A stretch of 64,000 bases of DNA, from NCBI GenBank assembly GCA_963757815.1, contig CAVWSN010000011.1, positions 1 through 64,000 on the forward strand, written 5' to 3'. Below the pieces are notes generated by a model. The model searched no databases, was not told the origin of the DNA, and was given only the letters and a program-made list of their open reading frames with translations. Positions within the stretch are counted from its first letter, which is position 1. Each line of letters opens with the position of its first letter. This DNA is from JACVRW01 sp963757815. GTDB lineage: Bacteria > Actinomycetota > Thermoleophilia > Solirubrobacterales > Thermoleophilaceae. Of this stretch, positions 33,134 through 41,362 are shown one piece after another. Made by a program: the position numbers and the translations under genes.

Positions 33134-34333
33134 GTGGGCGTCTACGCGAGCATCCTGCGAGTCCCGGGCGTGGCCGCGGTGGTCACCGCAACCGTCATCG
33201 GACGACTCCCGATCGGCATCAGCGGCCTCGCGATCCTGCTCTACGTCGAGGAGGTGACCGGCTCGTTCGGCTCCGCCGGCGTCTGCGCCGGCGCGCTCGC
33301 GCTCGGCAGCGCAGCCGGTGCGCCGTTCCAGGGACGGCTCGTCGACCGGCGCGGCGACGGCGTCCTACTCCCGCTCGCGCTCGTTCACGCCAGCGGGCTC
33401 GTGCTCGTCTGGGTGCTGGGGTCGCTCGGCGCCCCGGTCGCCCCGCTCGCGCTCGCCTCGGTTGTGACCGGCGCGGCGCTCCCACCGCTGTCGTCGGTGC
33501 TGCGCTCGCGCTGGCCTTACCTGCTCAAGGACCGGCCGGAGCTGGTGCCGAGCGCGTTCGCCCTCGACTCGGTGCTGATCGAGCTGATCTTCGTGATGGG
33601 CCCGGCGCTCACGACGCTGACCGTCGCCCTCGTCGGGGCCGAGTACGCGCTCGGCGTCTCGGCGGGCTGCGTGCTCCTTGGGACGTCGATGATGCTCGCG
33701 GGGCTGCGCAGCTACGCGCGTCCGGAGCGCCCGGACGAGGGCACGCGCGCATTCGGGCTCGGCGCGCTCGCGGCGCCCGGGCTGCGGACACTCGTGCTCG
33801 CGTCCCTGCCGGTCGGCTTCGCGCTCGGCACGCTCGAGGTCGTGTTGCCCGCTTTCAGCGCAGCGGAGGGGTCGAAGGAGCTGGCAGGTCTCCTGCTCGC
33901 GGTGTGGTCGCTGGCGAGCGGGGCAGCCGGGCTCGCCTACGGGGCCCGTCCGCCGCGCACACCGTTGACGCAGACGCACATGCGCTTCGCGCTTCTGCTG
34001 CCGGTCGGCTGCGCGGCGCTGTTCGCGGCCAGCTCGCCCGCCACGATGGCGCTGCTCGTGGTGCTCGCCGGGCTGCCGATCGCGCCCCTGATCGCCTCGC
34101 GCAACCAGCTCGTCGAGCGCGTGGCACCGCGCGGGACCGCCACCGAGGCGTTCACGTGGCCGCTCACCGCGCTGGTGGCGGGCGTCGCGGCGGGCGCCGC
34201 GACCGCCGGCTCGCTGGTCGAGTCGTACTCGTGGAGCGCCGGTGTGGTCGCGGCGGTCGCGATGTCGGCAGTCGGGGCGATTCTGCTGCTCGCACGCCGC
34301 GAGACGCTGGCCCCGGTAGCGCTCCGCGCCTGA
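33134..34333 (+). CDS. MFS transporter (12-span)
   Basis: A 399-residue major facilitator with about 12 hydrophobic segments (GLAILLYVEEV, VLLPLALVHASGLVLVWVLG, LIFVMGPALTTLTVALVG, GVVAAVAMSAVGAILLL). The cytoplasmic loop 2-3 motif appears as GRLVDRRGDG. The start is a GTG 42 bases from the divergent GDPD start. It leads a plus-strand trio with an SRPBCC protein and a cupin. The substrate is unknown. Confidence 0.87.
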   Translation: MGVYASILRVPGVAAVVTATVIGRLPIGISGLAILLYVEEVTGSFGSAGVCAGALALGSAAGAPFQGRLVDRRGDGVLLPLALVHASGLVLVWVLGSLGAPVAPLALASVVTGAALPPLSSVLRSRWPYLLKDRPELVPSAFALDSVLIELIFVMGPALTTLTVALVGAEYALGVSAGCVLLGTSMMLAGLRSYARPERPDEGTRAFGLGALAAPGLRTLVLASLPVGFALGTLEVVLPAFSAAEGSKELAGLLLAVWSLASGAAGLAYGARPPRTPLTQTHMRFALLLPVGCAALFAASSPATMALLVVLAGLPIAPLIASRNQLVERVAPRGTATEAFTWPLTALVAGVAAGAATAGSLVESYSWSAGVVAAVAMSAVGAILLLARRETLAPVALRA

Positions 34334-34359
34334 CGCGAACCCGGGTAGGCTCGCCGGCC

Positions 34360-34812
34360 ATGGGAAACATCAGTGGTGCGCGCACGGTCGAAATAGACGC
34401 TCCGATCGAGCGCTGTTTCGAGATCGCGGCGGACATCGACAACGCGCCCGAGTGGCAGGGCTCGCTGAAGGACGTCGAGGTGCTCGAGCGGCACCCCGAC
34501 AAGCGTGCTGCGCTCGTCGAGACCGAATCCGACGCGAAGGTCAAGACCGTGAAGTCGCTGCTCCGGTTCACCTACGAGGAGCCAACCGGCATCCGCTGGG
34601 TCCAGGAGAAGGGGGACACCAAGTCGCTCGTCGGATCCTGGACCTTCGAGGACCTCGGCGAGGGACGCACGCGCGCCACCTACGCGCTGGACGCGGACCC
34701 CGGCCGGATGCTCGGCCTCCTGCTGCGCGGCCCGGCCGAGGGGAAGGTGCGCGACTTCCTGCTCGGCAACGCCGCGAGCGGCCTCAAGGAACGGGCCGAG
34801 CGCGAGGGCTAG
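34360..34812 (+). CDS. SRPBCC family protein (polyketide cyclase/START-like)
   Basis: A 150-residue hydrophobic-pocket protein: VEIDAPIERCFEIAADIDNA, PEWQGSLKDVEVLERHPDK and SWTFEDLGEGRTRATYALDA are standard helix-grip family blocks. These proteins bind lipids or aromatic ligands, and some act as cyclases or chaperones. It lies 26 bases after the MFS gene and 10 bases before the cupin, suggesting one operon. Confidence 0.88.
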   Translation: MGNISGARTVEIDAPIERCFEIAADIDNAPEWQGSLKDVEVLERHPDKRAALVETESDAKVKTVKSLLRFTYEEPTGIRWVQEKGDTKSLVGSWTFEDLGEGRTRATYALDADPGRMLGLLLRGPAEGKVRDFLLGNAASGLKERAEREG

Positions 34813-34822
34813 GCGGCGACCG

Positions 34823-35218
34823 ATGCCGGACTACACCGTGATCAATCTCAAGCGGGACGTCGAGGACATGGCGCCGAAGTTCGGCCTCTCCCCCGGCCTC
34901 GAGTCGCGCTTCGCGCGCGTGCCGCTCGGGCTGCAGAACTCGGGCGCGAGCTACTTCAAGATCGCGCCCGGCTTTCGTGCGCCCTTCGGGCACAGCCACA
35001 GCGAGCAGGAGGAGGTCTACCTCGTCGTCTCCGGGGGCGCCCGCATAAAGCTCGACGACGAGATCGTCGAGCTCGAGCAGTGGGACGTGGTGCGCATCGC
35101 GCCCGGCGTCTGGCGCGGCATGGAGGGCGGAGCGAACGGAGCGGAGATCATCGCGTTCGGTGCGCCGAACACCGACAACAAGGACATCGAGATGCAGCCG
35201 GGTTGGTGGAGCGACTGA
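34823..35218 (+). CDS. Cupin-domain protein
   Basis: A 131-residue single-domain cupin. The first metal motif is GHSHSEQEEVYLVVSGG and the second is in WDVVRIAPGVWRGMEGG, where the usual His is replaced by Trp-Arg. One metal ligand set is therefore reduced, so it may be a binding protein rather than an enzyme. It closes the short MFS-SRPBCC-cupin run. Confidence 0.88.
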   Translation: MPDYTVINLKRDVEDMAPKFGLSPGLESRFARVPLGLQNSGASYFKIAPGFRAPFGHSHSEQEEVYLVVSGGARIKLDDEIVELEQWDVVRIAPGVWRGMEGGANGAEIIAFGAPNTDNKDIEMQPGWWSD

Positions 35219-35225
35219 GCCGCGC

Positions 35226-35999
35226 TCAGCCGCCGGGGCGGTGCGCCAACCCGGGCGGGTAGCCGCCCATCGCGAGCAGGTCCGCGGCGGCCTCTCCGAG
35301 CGCCGCGTACGCCACGCCCATGGGGCCGGGCCCGAAGCTGACCCGCGCGACCTGCGCGGCCGCGAGCTCGGCGAGCGGCGGTGAGGCCGGGATGGCCAGC
35401 ACGTTCACGGGGGCGCCGTCGAGCTCCTCCACGAGCCGGCGCGTGTCGCCGAGATCGATCAGGCCCGGCACGAAGAAGCAGTCCGCCCCGGCATCGAGGT
35501 AGGCCCGTCCGCGGGCGATCGCCTCGTCGAGGCGCCGCTCGCCGAGCAGGAACTCGTCCGTGCGGCCGTTGATCACGAGCGGCACGCCCTCGCGATCACC
35601 GCGCTCGCGGACGGCGGCGAGGATCGCCGCGTGCTCGTCGGCGGGCCGCAGCCGGTCCTCGAGGTTCACGCCCACCGCGCCGGCGGCGATCACGGCCGCG
35701 ACCGTCTCCGCCACCTCGGCGGGGCTCTCGCCGAAGCCCGCCTCGATGTCCGCCGTCACCGGCAGGTCGACGGCCGCGGCGATCCGCTCGATCGCGCCGA
35801 GCATCAGCTCGAGCGGGATCCGCTCACCGTCCGCGTAGCCGTGCGCCGCCGCGATCGACCAGCTCGCGGTGGCGATCGCCTGGCAGCCCTCGGCCGCCGC
35901 CACGGTTCGCGCGCCGGCCACGTCCCACACGTTCACGAGCACGAGTGGGTCGCCCGGCCGGTGCAGCTCGCGTAGTCGCTCAGCCAGCTCTGCCGTCAT
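35226..35999 (-). CDS. Isocitrate lyase/PEP mutase superfamily enzyme
   Basis: A 257-residue TIM-barrel enzyme of the PEP mutase/isocitrate lyase group. Mg-binding and catalytic blocks are VNVWDVAGARTVAAAEGCQA, TADIEAGFGESPAEV and VGVNLEDRLRP, with NGRTDEFL and ADCFFVPGL following. The Cys of true isocitrate lyase (KKCGH) is absent, so activity is more likely oxaloacetate decarboxylase, 2-methylisocitrate lyase-like or phosphonate-related. The start lies at the edge of a dispersed repeat, which probably contains its promoter. Confidence 0.88.
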   Translation of the reverse strand: MTAELAERLRELHRPGDPLVLVNVWDVAGARTVAAAEGCQAIATASWSIAAAHGYADGERIPLELMLGAIERIAAAVDLPVTADIEAGFGESPAEVAETVAAVIAAGAVGVNLEDRLRPADEHAAILAAVRERGDREGVPLVINGRTDEFLLGERRLDEAIARGRAYLDAGADCFFVPGLIDLGDTRRLVEELDGAPVNVLAIPASPPLAELAAAQVARVSFGPGPMGVAYAALGEAAADLLAMGGYPPGLAHRPGG

Positions 36000-36019
36000 C
36001 GCGGCGGGAGGCTACCCGC

Positions 36020-36340
36020 TCGGCTCTCGTTGGGTGGCGGTGCCGGGTCGGTCTCGCGTATGGGGCTGGGGAAGGGGATGTGTTCCTCGGCCGTGGCTGG
36101 CCCGGGCGTTGATCGAAGATCGTTCGGCCGCCACGCGGGAAGGCCGAGCGTCCTGGATTGGTGGGCCAGGAGACCCAGAGGGCAGGACGGTGGCGCCAGT
36201 CCGCGGGGTTGGTCTGGGCCACGGCCGATGAAGATTCGGTTGATCAGGGATCGGTCGAAGATTGTTCGTGTGGAGGATCGCGGTGGCCGTTGTACACGAC
36301 CCCTTCCCCAGCCCTGACCCGGCCGGCGGAGACCCGCCGG
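36020..36340 (-). repeat. Dispersed intergenic repeat, copy B (longer, with inverted ends)
   Basis: Read on the minus strand from the MFS stop it gives GGTCTCCGCCGGCCGGGTCA, GGGCTGGGGAAGGGG, TCCTGCCCT, CTCCTGGCCCACCAATCCAG and GACCGACCCGGCACCGCCAC, matching copy A at 24705-24892 block by block. In addition its other end carries GGGGCTGGGGAAGGGG on the plus strand (near 36064), so copy B has subterminal inverted repeats like a miniature element. It separates the PEP-mutase-like start from the exporter stop; no gene is present in this 340-base gap. Confidence 0.75.
36323..36340 (-). terminator. Stem-loop after the exporter stop
   Basis: CCGGCGG and CCGCCGG form a perfect 7-bp stem with a 4-base loop immediately after the MFS stop. 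There is no U-tract, so termination is only a possibility; the hairpin is also the first block of repeat copy B. Confidence 0.35.
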
Positions 36341-37829
36341 CTACGCAGCTTCGGAATACGCCGGTTCGGCGCGTGCCTCCTCGGTCGCCGCGGCAACCTC
36401 CGGGGAGCGCAGAACCGTCGCGGCGACTCCGAACGCCACCACCACGAGCCCGGCGCCGATCGCGAAGGCGAGGTGGTATCCGCTGGTGAGCGCGGAGGCC
36501 GTGGACTCGCCGGACGCGAGCAGATCCTCCGTGCGGGTGCTCGACAGCGTGGCCAGCACCGCGAGCCCGAGCGCGCCGCCGACCTGCTGTGTCGTGTTGA
36601 CGAGCCCGGACGCCAGGCCCGAGTCGCTGGGCGTGGCCCCCGACATCGCGAGCGTCATCAGGGCCGGGAATGAGACACCGGCGCCGACACCGAGCAGGAT
36701 CATCGACGGCAGCACGTCGACCACGTAATTCGCATCCACCGGCGCGCGGGCAAACAGGAGCAGGCCCGCGACGATCAGGACGAGGCCGGGCAACAGCGTC
36801 GCGCGCTCGCCGAAGCGCTCCATCAGCCTGGCCGAGAAGCCGAGCGAGAGTATGCCGATGCCGACCGACACGGGCAGGAACGCCAGGCCTGTCTCGATCG
36901 CGTCGTAGCCGAGCACACCCTGGAGGTAGAGGGCGCCGAGGAAGAACATCCCGAAGAGGCCCGGCGACCATCAGGATCTGGACGAGGTTCGCCCCGGACA
37001 CGTTGCGCGAGCGGAAGATCCGCAGCGGCACGAGCGGCGTGCGGGTGCGCGCCTCGCGGGCGATGAACCCACCGAGCAGTGCGAGCGCGACGGCGCCGAG
37101 CACGAGCGTCCGCACCGACCCGAAGCCGTGGTCGCTCGCCTGGACGATCGTGTAGACCGTCAGCATCAGCGAGCTGGTCACGAGCACGGCCCCGGCCACG
37201 TCGGCTCCTTGCCGTAGACCGATTCCCTTCTCACGGTCGATGAGGCGCACCGCGAAGGCCGCCGTCGCGATCCCGATCGGGAGGTTGACGAGGAAGATCC
37301 AGTGCCAGTTGATCGCCTGGGTGATCACGCCGCCCGCGAGCAGGCCGATCGAGGCGCCCGCCGAGGCCACGAAGCTGTAGACCGCGATCGCCTTCGCCTG
37401 CTCCCGCGGCTCGGGGAACATCGTCACGATCATCCCGAGGATCACCGCCGAGGTCATCGCGCCGCCGACTCCCTGGACGAAGCGGGCGCCGATCAGGACC
37501 TCTTGGCTCTGGGCCGCTCCGCACAGGAGCGAGGCGACCGTGAACACGGCGAGCCCGGTCATGAAGATCGTCTTGCGGCCGATCAGGTCGCCGATTCGCC
37601 CGGCCAGCAGCAACAGGCCGCCGAACGCGATCAGGTATGCGTTCATCACCCAGGCGAGGTTGGACTGCGAGAAGCCGAGGTCGTCCTGGATCGCGGGCAG
37701 CGCCACATTCACGACCGTCGCGTCAAGAATGATCATGAGCATCCCGACGCAGAGGACGACGAGCGCGATCCAGCGCCTCGGGTCGGCTTCAGCAGGGGCG
37801 TCGCGGAGCACTGCGCCGGTGTCGGTCAT
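36341..37829 (-). CDS. DHA2-family MFS drug exporter (14-span), frameshifted near 36961
   Basis: An EmrB/QacA-type multidrug exporter. The N-terminal part has motif D1 (ILDATVVNVALPAIQDDLG), motif A (GRIGDLIGRKTIFMTGL) and motif C (SAGASIGLLAGGVITQAINW). After VQILMVAG the frame breaks in a CCC run at 36960-36962; dropping one base restores LFGMFFLGALYLQGVLGYDA and seven more spans to a stop at 36341, for about 495 residues. It follows marR by 41 bases, with an ATCATCC-N6-GGATGAT site in between, a classic repressor-pump arrangement. Confidence 0.9.
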
Positions 37830-37860
37830 TGCCGTACCGTAGCAAATCGTCCGGCTTCAG

Positions 37861-37880
37861 ATCATCCGAGTCAGGATGAT
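37861..37880. promoter_or_regulatory. MarR-type operator candidate ATCATCC-N6-GGATGAT
   Basis: A perfect 7-bp inverted repeat that overlaps the last codons of marR and lies 32 bases before the exporter start. Identical half-sites occur at 10325-10343. Confidence 0.55.
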
Positions 37881-38335
37881 ATGAGCCGGGAGAGCCCTGA
37901 GAGCAGGGCGCCGCGCTCGCGTGCGGGCAATCGCGCAAGGAGGTCGGCCTGTACCTGGTCGATGATCTTGCGGGCCTCGTGTACCTTCCGCTCACCCTCG
38001 TCGGTCACGGCGATCACCCGGACCCGGCGGTCGCTGCTCAACGGGCGCCGCTCGGCCAGACCCTCGGCCTCGAGGGCATCGATGGTCGCGACCATGGTGG
38101 TCTTGTCGAGCCCGACGAGGTTGGCAAGCTCGATCTGGGTGCGGTCCTTCCCGAGCGCCGAAGCGAGCACGTGGTAGCTCCGGGAGGAGAGGCCGAGCGG
38201 CTCGAGTGCGAGCTCGAACTCCCTCCCCAGCGCCTGCTTGGCCTGGGCGAGCAGCCATCCGAGGCTGGTGCTCAGGCAGTCGGGCGAACCTTGCGATGCG
38301 CTCGCCGTCTCGGGAGTGTGCATCTTGGTCGCCAT
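37871..38335 (-). CDS. MarR-family transcriptional regulator
   Basis: A 154-residue winged-helix dimer. Core blocks are LGREFELALEPLGLSSRSYH, IELANLVGLDKTTMVATIDA (recognition helix) and EGLAERRPLSSDRRVRVIAV (the wing with the invariant DRR). It precedes the DHA2 exporter and a palindrome, so it probably represses the pump. It follows the AlkZ-like gene by 24 bases on the same strand. Confidence 0.93.
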   Translation of the reverse strand: MATKMHTPETASASQGSPDCLSTSLGWLLAQAKQALGREFELALEPLGLSSRSYHVLASALGKDRTQIELANLVGLDKTTMVATIDALEAEGLAERRPLSSDRRVRVIAVTDEGERKVHEARKIIDQVQADLLARLPARERGALLSGLSRLISS

Positions 38336-38359
38336 TGCAACAGATGCTAGTGGCAGCGG

Positions 38360-39472
38360 TCACAGGGCCGGCACGAAGCGCACCTGCCGCTCGCCGGCCT
38401 CGGGGAGCACGAACTCGAGCAGGCGCCCGCCCTCGGCCGCGATCTCCTCGAGCGCGTCGGCAGCATCGCCGGGCGCGCTGGTGAAGCGGTCGATCGTGAG
38501 GGTGGCCACGCCGTCCTCCTCGGTGATCTTCCAGTAGGCGCGGAAGAACCCGTCGAGGAGGAGCTGGCCGATCCACTTTCCAGTCGGGTAGGGCAGGCCC
38601 GGCCCCAGTCCACGGAGGACCCGCGAGCGGTCCGCGTGCGCGAGCAGCAGGTTGTCGTACTCCGGGAGGAAGCGGACCGGCGCGGGGGTGTCCTCCTCGG
38701 GCAGCGGACCGTCGGGGACATCGAGAAGCTCCCTGCCCCGCTCGTCCCTGAACACGCGCAGCCCTGGGCGCAGCCGCGTGACGACCTCGCGCAAGCCCGT
38801 GAGGCCCGACCAGGTCCGGATGTCTGCCGTGCTTGCCGGCCCGAAGACCGCGAGGTAGCGGAGCACGAGCGCGTCGGTGGAGGGCGGGACGTCGGGCTTT
38901 CCGTCGAGCCAAGCCTCGGCGAGCGCCCAGGTGGCCTGCCCGCTCTGGCCCCACAGCCCGCGCGGCGGAATCTGCACGAGCGGGGCGTGGTAGGTGACCG
39001 CGTAGGCCAGTGCCTTCGGGTCGGCCTGCGGCCAGCGCGGGCCGAGCAGCGCCGACAGCTCCGCGCGCGTACGGGGCTTCTCGGTGAGGACGTCGACGCC
39101 TGCGGCGACGACCTCTTCGACGTCGGCGCCGGCCAGGCCCTTGCCCCACGGACTACGGAACAACCTCGCCAGGATCGGCTTGGTGAGCCCATAGATCGCC
39201 GCGTAGTCGCGGGCCGTGACCAGATGGATCGTCGCCCGCATGAGCCCGGCGCGAACGGCCTGGCGCTCGGCGATCAGGTCGCTGAGGTCCTCGGGCCGGA
39301 AGCCCTCGAGACGCGACCAGAGCGCGACGTAGGGGTTCTCGGGCTCCTGCGCCTGCATCCCCACGAGGCGCTCGATCATCTCGTGGACCGGCGTGTCCGA
39401 GCGTTCGAGCAAGCCCTGACGCTGGAGGAGCGCGCGATTCAGCGCCCTCGGAGTGAGAACGGCTTCGGTCAC
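38360..39472 (-). CDS. AlkZ-like DNA glycosylase (winged-helix, HTH_42 family)
   Basis: A 370-residue protein of the AlkZ/YcaQ superfamily, which excises alkylated bases or unhooks interstrand crosslinks. The catalytic QxQ appears as GMQAQEP at residues 39-45. Three winged-helix parts are suggested by LLERSDTPVHEMIERLVGMQ, HLVTARDYAAIYGL and LDGFFRAYWKITEEDGVATL. The GTG start is five bases after the F420 oxidoreductase stop. In antibiotic producers such genes give self-resistance to DNA-alkylating compounds; next to a drug pump and MarR this is an attractive but unproven reading. Confidence 0.85.
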   Translation of the reverse strand: MTEAVLTPRALNRALLQRQGLLERSDTPVHEMIERLVGMQAQEPENPYVALWSRLEGFRPEDLSDLIAERQAVRAGLMRATIHLVTARDYAAIYGLTKPILARLFRSPWGKGLAGADVEEVVAAGVDVLTEKPRTRAELSALLGPRWPQADPKALAYAVTYHAPLVQIPPRGLWGQSGQATWALAEAWLDGKPDVPPSTDALVLRYLAVFGPASTADIRTWSGLTGLREVVTRLRPGLRVFRDERGRELLDVPDGPLPEEDTPAPVRFLPEYDNLLLAHADRSRVLRGLGPGLPYPTGKWIGQLLLDGFFRAYWKITEEDGVATLTIDRFTSAPGDAADALEEIAAEGGRLLEFVLPEAGERQVRFVPAL

Positions 39473-39477
39473 GTGAG

Positions 39478-40306
39478 CTAGCCCGCGCGCAGCGCCGCCG
39501 CCGTCTCGCCCAGGCGGCCTATGAACTCGACCGGCTCATCGGAGGGCAGGGACACGATCAGCGCATCGAAGCGATTCCGCTCGGCCAGTCCCGCCACGCG
39601 CTCCGGGTCGAGCCACACGGTGGGGTCCTCGCCCGCCCACGTTGACCGCCCGCACGATGTCGGCCGGGTCGCGTCCGGCGCGCCTGGCCGCCTCGTCGAT
39701 GGTCTCGTGCCGGGCCGCGATCTCGTCCGGCTGGAGGTTGCCGAGGCTGGGCAGCCAGCCGTCACCGAGGCGGCCCGTGAGTCGCAGCATCCGCGGACGG
39801 TAGGCACCCAGCCAGAGGCCGATGCGATGCGCGGGAGCGGGGCCGGGCTTGGCGCCCTTCGCCCGGTAGTACTCGCCGTCCAGGCTCACGGACGGCTCCA
39901 TGTCGAGGAACGCGCGCATGATCCTCATCGCCTCCTCGAGCGCGCTCACGGACTCGCCCGGGGTGCGCCGCGGGCCGCCCATCGCAACGATTGCGTCCCA
40001 GAACGAGCCCGCCCCAACCCCGAGCTCCACCCGCCCGCCGCTGAGGACATCGAGCGAGGCCGCCGCCTTGGCCATCACAGCCGGCTGGCGGAGCGGCAGG
40101 TTGAGCACGTCCGGCAGCAACGTGATCCGCTCCGTGCGGGCCGCCACGTACGAGAGCAGCGTCCAGGTGTCGAAGAAGCGCCGCTGGTACGGATGGTCCT
40201 GAACGCCGACCAGATCGAGCCCGGCGTTGTCGGCCGCGACAATCTGTTCAACGGTCAGATCGGGCTCGAGCGCGTTGGGTACCACGAACACGCCAAGCCT
40301 CGTCAT
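39478..40306 (-). CDS. F420-dependent LLM-class oxidoreductase, frameshifted near 39633
   Basis: Luciferase-like fold, probably F420-linked. MTRLGVFVVPNALEPDLTVE, TLLPDVLNLPLRQPAVMAKA and SLDVLSGGRVELGVGAGSFW are diagnostic. The frame breaks after DIVRAVNVGG in GGCGGGCGAGG; removing one base gives EDPTVWLDPERVAGLAERNR and a stop at 39478, for about 275 residues. Its ATG is only 18 bases from the divergent start of the catabolic operon. It seems to head a minus-strand run with the AlkZ-like, marR and exporter genes. Confidence 0.87.
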
Positions 40307-40324
40307 GGCGGATGAGGTTAGTTT

Positions 40325-41362
40325 GTGGCGATGGCACTCAGCTTCGGCGTCACCGTCCTGCCCGATCCGCCCTATCAACGCCTGATCGAGCTGCTGCAGC
40401 TCGCGGAGCGCCAGGGCTTCGACTACGGCTGGACCTACGACTCCCACGTGCTCTGGCAGGAGTCGACCCCCACGCTGGCGCTCGCCGCCAAGGCGACGGA
40501 GCGCATCAAGCTCGGGCACATGGTCACGAACCCAGGTACGCGCGAGCCCACGGTCGTGGCGAGCATATACGCGACGCTCCAGGACATCTCGGACGGCCGC
40601 ATGGTGATGGGCATCGGGCGCGGCGACTCGGCGCGCCGCTACATAGGCCAGCAGCCCGTCAAGGTCGGCCGGTTCGAGGCGGCGCTGAAGATGATCAAGC
40701 CGTTCATGAACGGCGAGAAGGTGCGCTGGAACGACACCGACATCGAGCTCTCGTGGGTGCGCCCGGAGCTGCCGCCCATCGAGATGCACGTGGCGGGCTA
40801 CGGCCCCCGCGTGCTCGGCGTCGCTGGGCGCGTCGGCGACGGGGTGATCATCCAGCTCGCCGATCCCGACATCATCAGCTGGACGATGGAGACGGCCCGG
40901 AGCGCCGCGGCGGAGGCCGGCCGCGACCCGGCCGGACTCAAGTGCATCGTCTGCTCGCCCAGCCACATCTCGGACGACATCGCCGCCGCCCGCGAGCAGG
41001 TGCGCTGGTTCCCGGCGATGGTCTCCAACCACGTCCGCGACCTGATCGCGCGCTACGGCGCCGACGGCCAGGTCGTGCCGAGGGCGCTGACGGACTACGT
41101 GCCGGCCGAGACCGGGTACGACTACGACGAGCACTCGCGCGTGGGTGCGAAGCACGGCGCATTCGTGAGCGACGAGATCTGCGACCGCTTCTGCGTGCTC
41201 GGGACCCCCGAGCAGGCGGCGGCGAAGCTGGCCGAGCTCGAGTCGATCGGCGTGGACCAGTTCAACATCTATCTCATGACCGAGGGGCAGGAGGAGACGC
41301 TCGAGACCTACGGGCGCGAGATCATCCCGCGCTTCGCGGGCGTCACAGGAGGTGGAGCATGA
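40325..41362 (+). CDS. F420-dependent LLM-class oxidoreductase (hydantoinase-associated type)
   Basis: A 345-residue luciferase-like enzyme, first gene of the catabolic operon. LSFGVTVLPDPPYQRLIELL, DYGWTYDSHVLWQESTPTLA and ISDGRMVMGIGRGDSARRYI are family blocks; it resembles the F420 subgroup that commonly sits beside dihydropyrimidinases (family memory, not searched). GTG 40325 has GAGG seven bases upstream; ATG 40331 is the alternative. Its stop overlaps the next start as ATGA. A role in reducing or hydroxylating a cyclic substrate before ring hydrolysis is inferred. Confidence 0.9.
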   Translation: MAMALSFGVTVLPDPPYQRLIELLQLAERQGFDYGWTYDSHVLWQESTPTLALAAKATERIKLGHMVTNPGTREPTVVASIYATLQDISDGRMVMGIGRGDSARRYIGQQPVKVGRFEAALKMIKPFMNGEKVRWNDTDIELSWVRPELPPIEMHVAGYGPRVLGVAGRVGDGVIIQLADPDIISWTMETARSAAAEAGRDPAGLKCIVCSPSHISDDIAAAREQVRWFPAMVSNHVRDLIARYGADGQVVPRALTDYVPAETGYDYDEHSRVGAKHGAFVSDEICDRFCVLGTPEQAAAKLAELESIGVDQFNIYLMTEGQEETLETYGREIIPRFAGVTGGGA

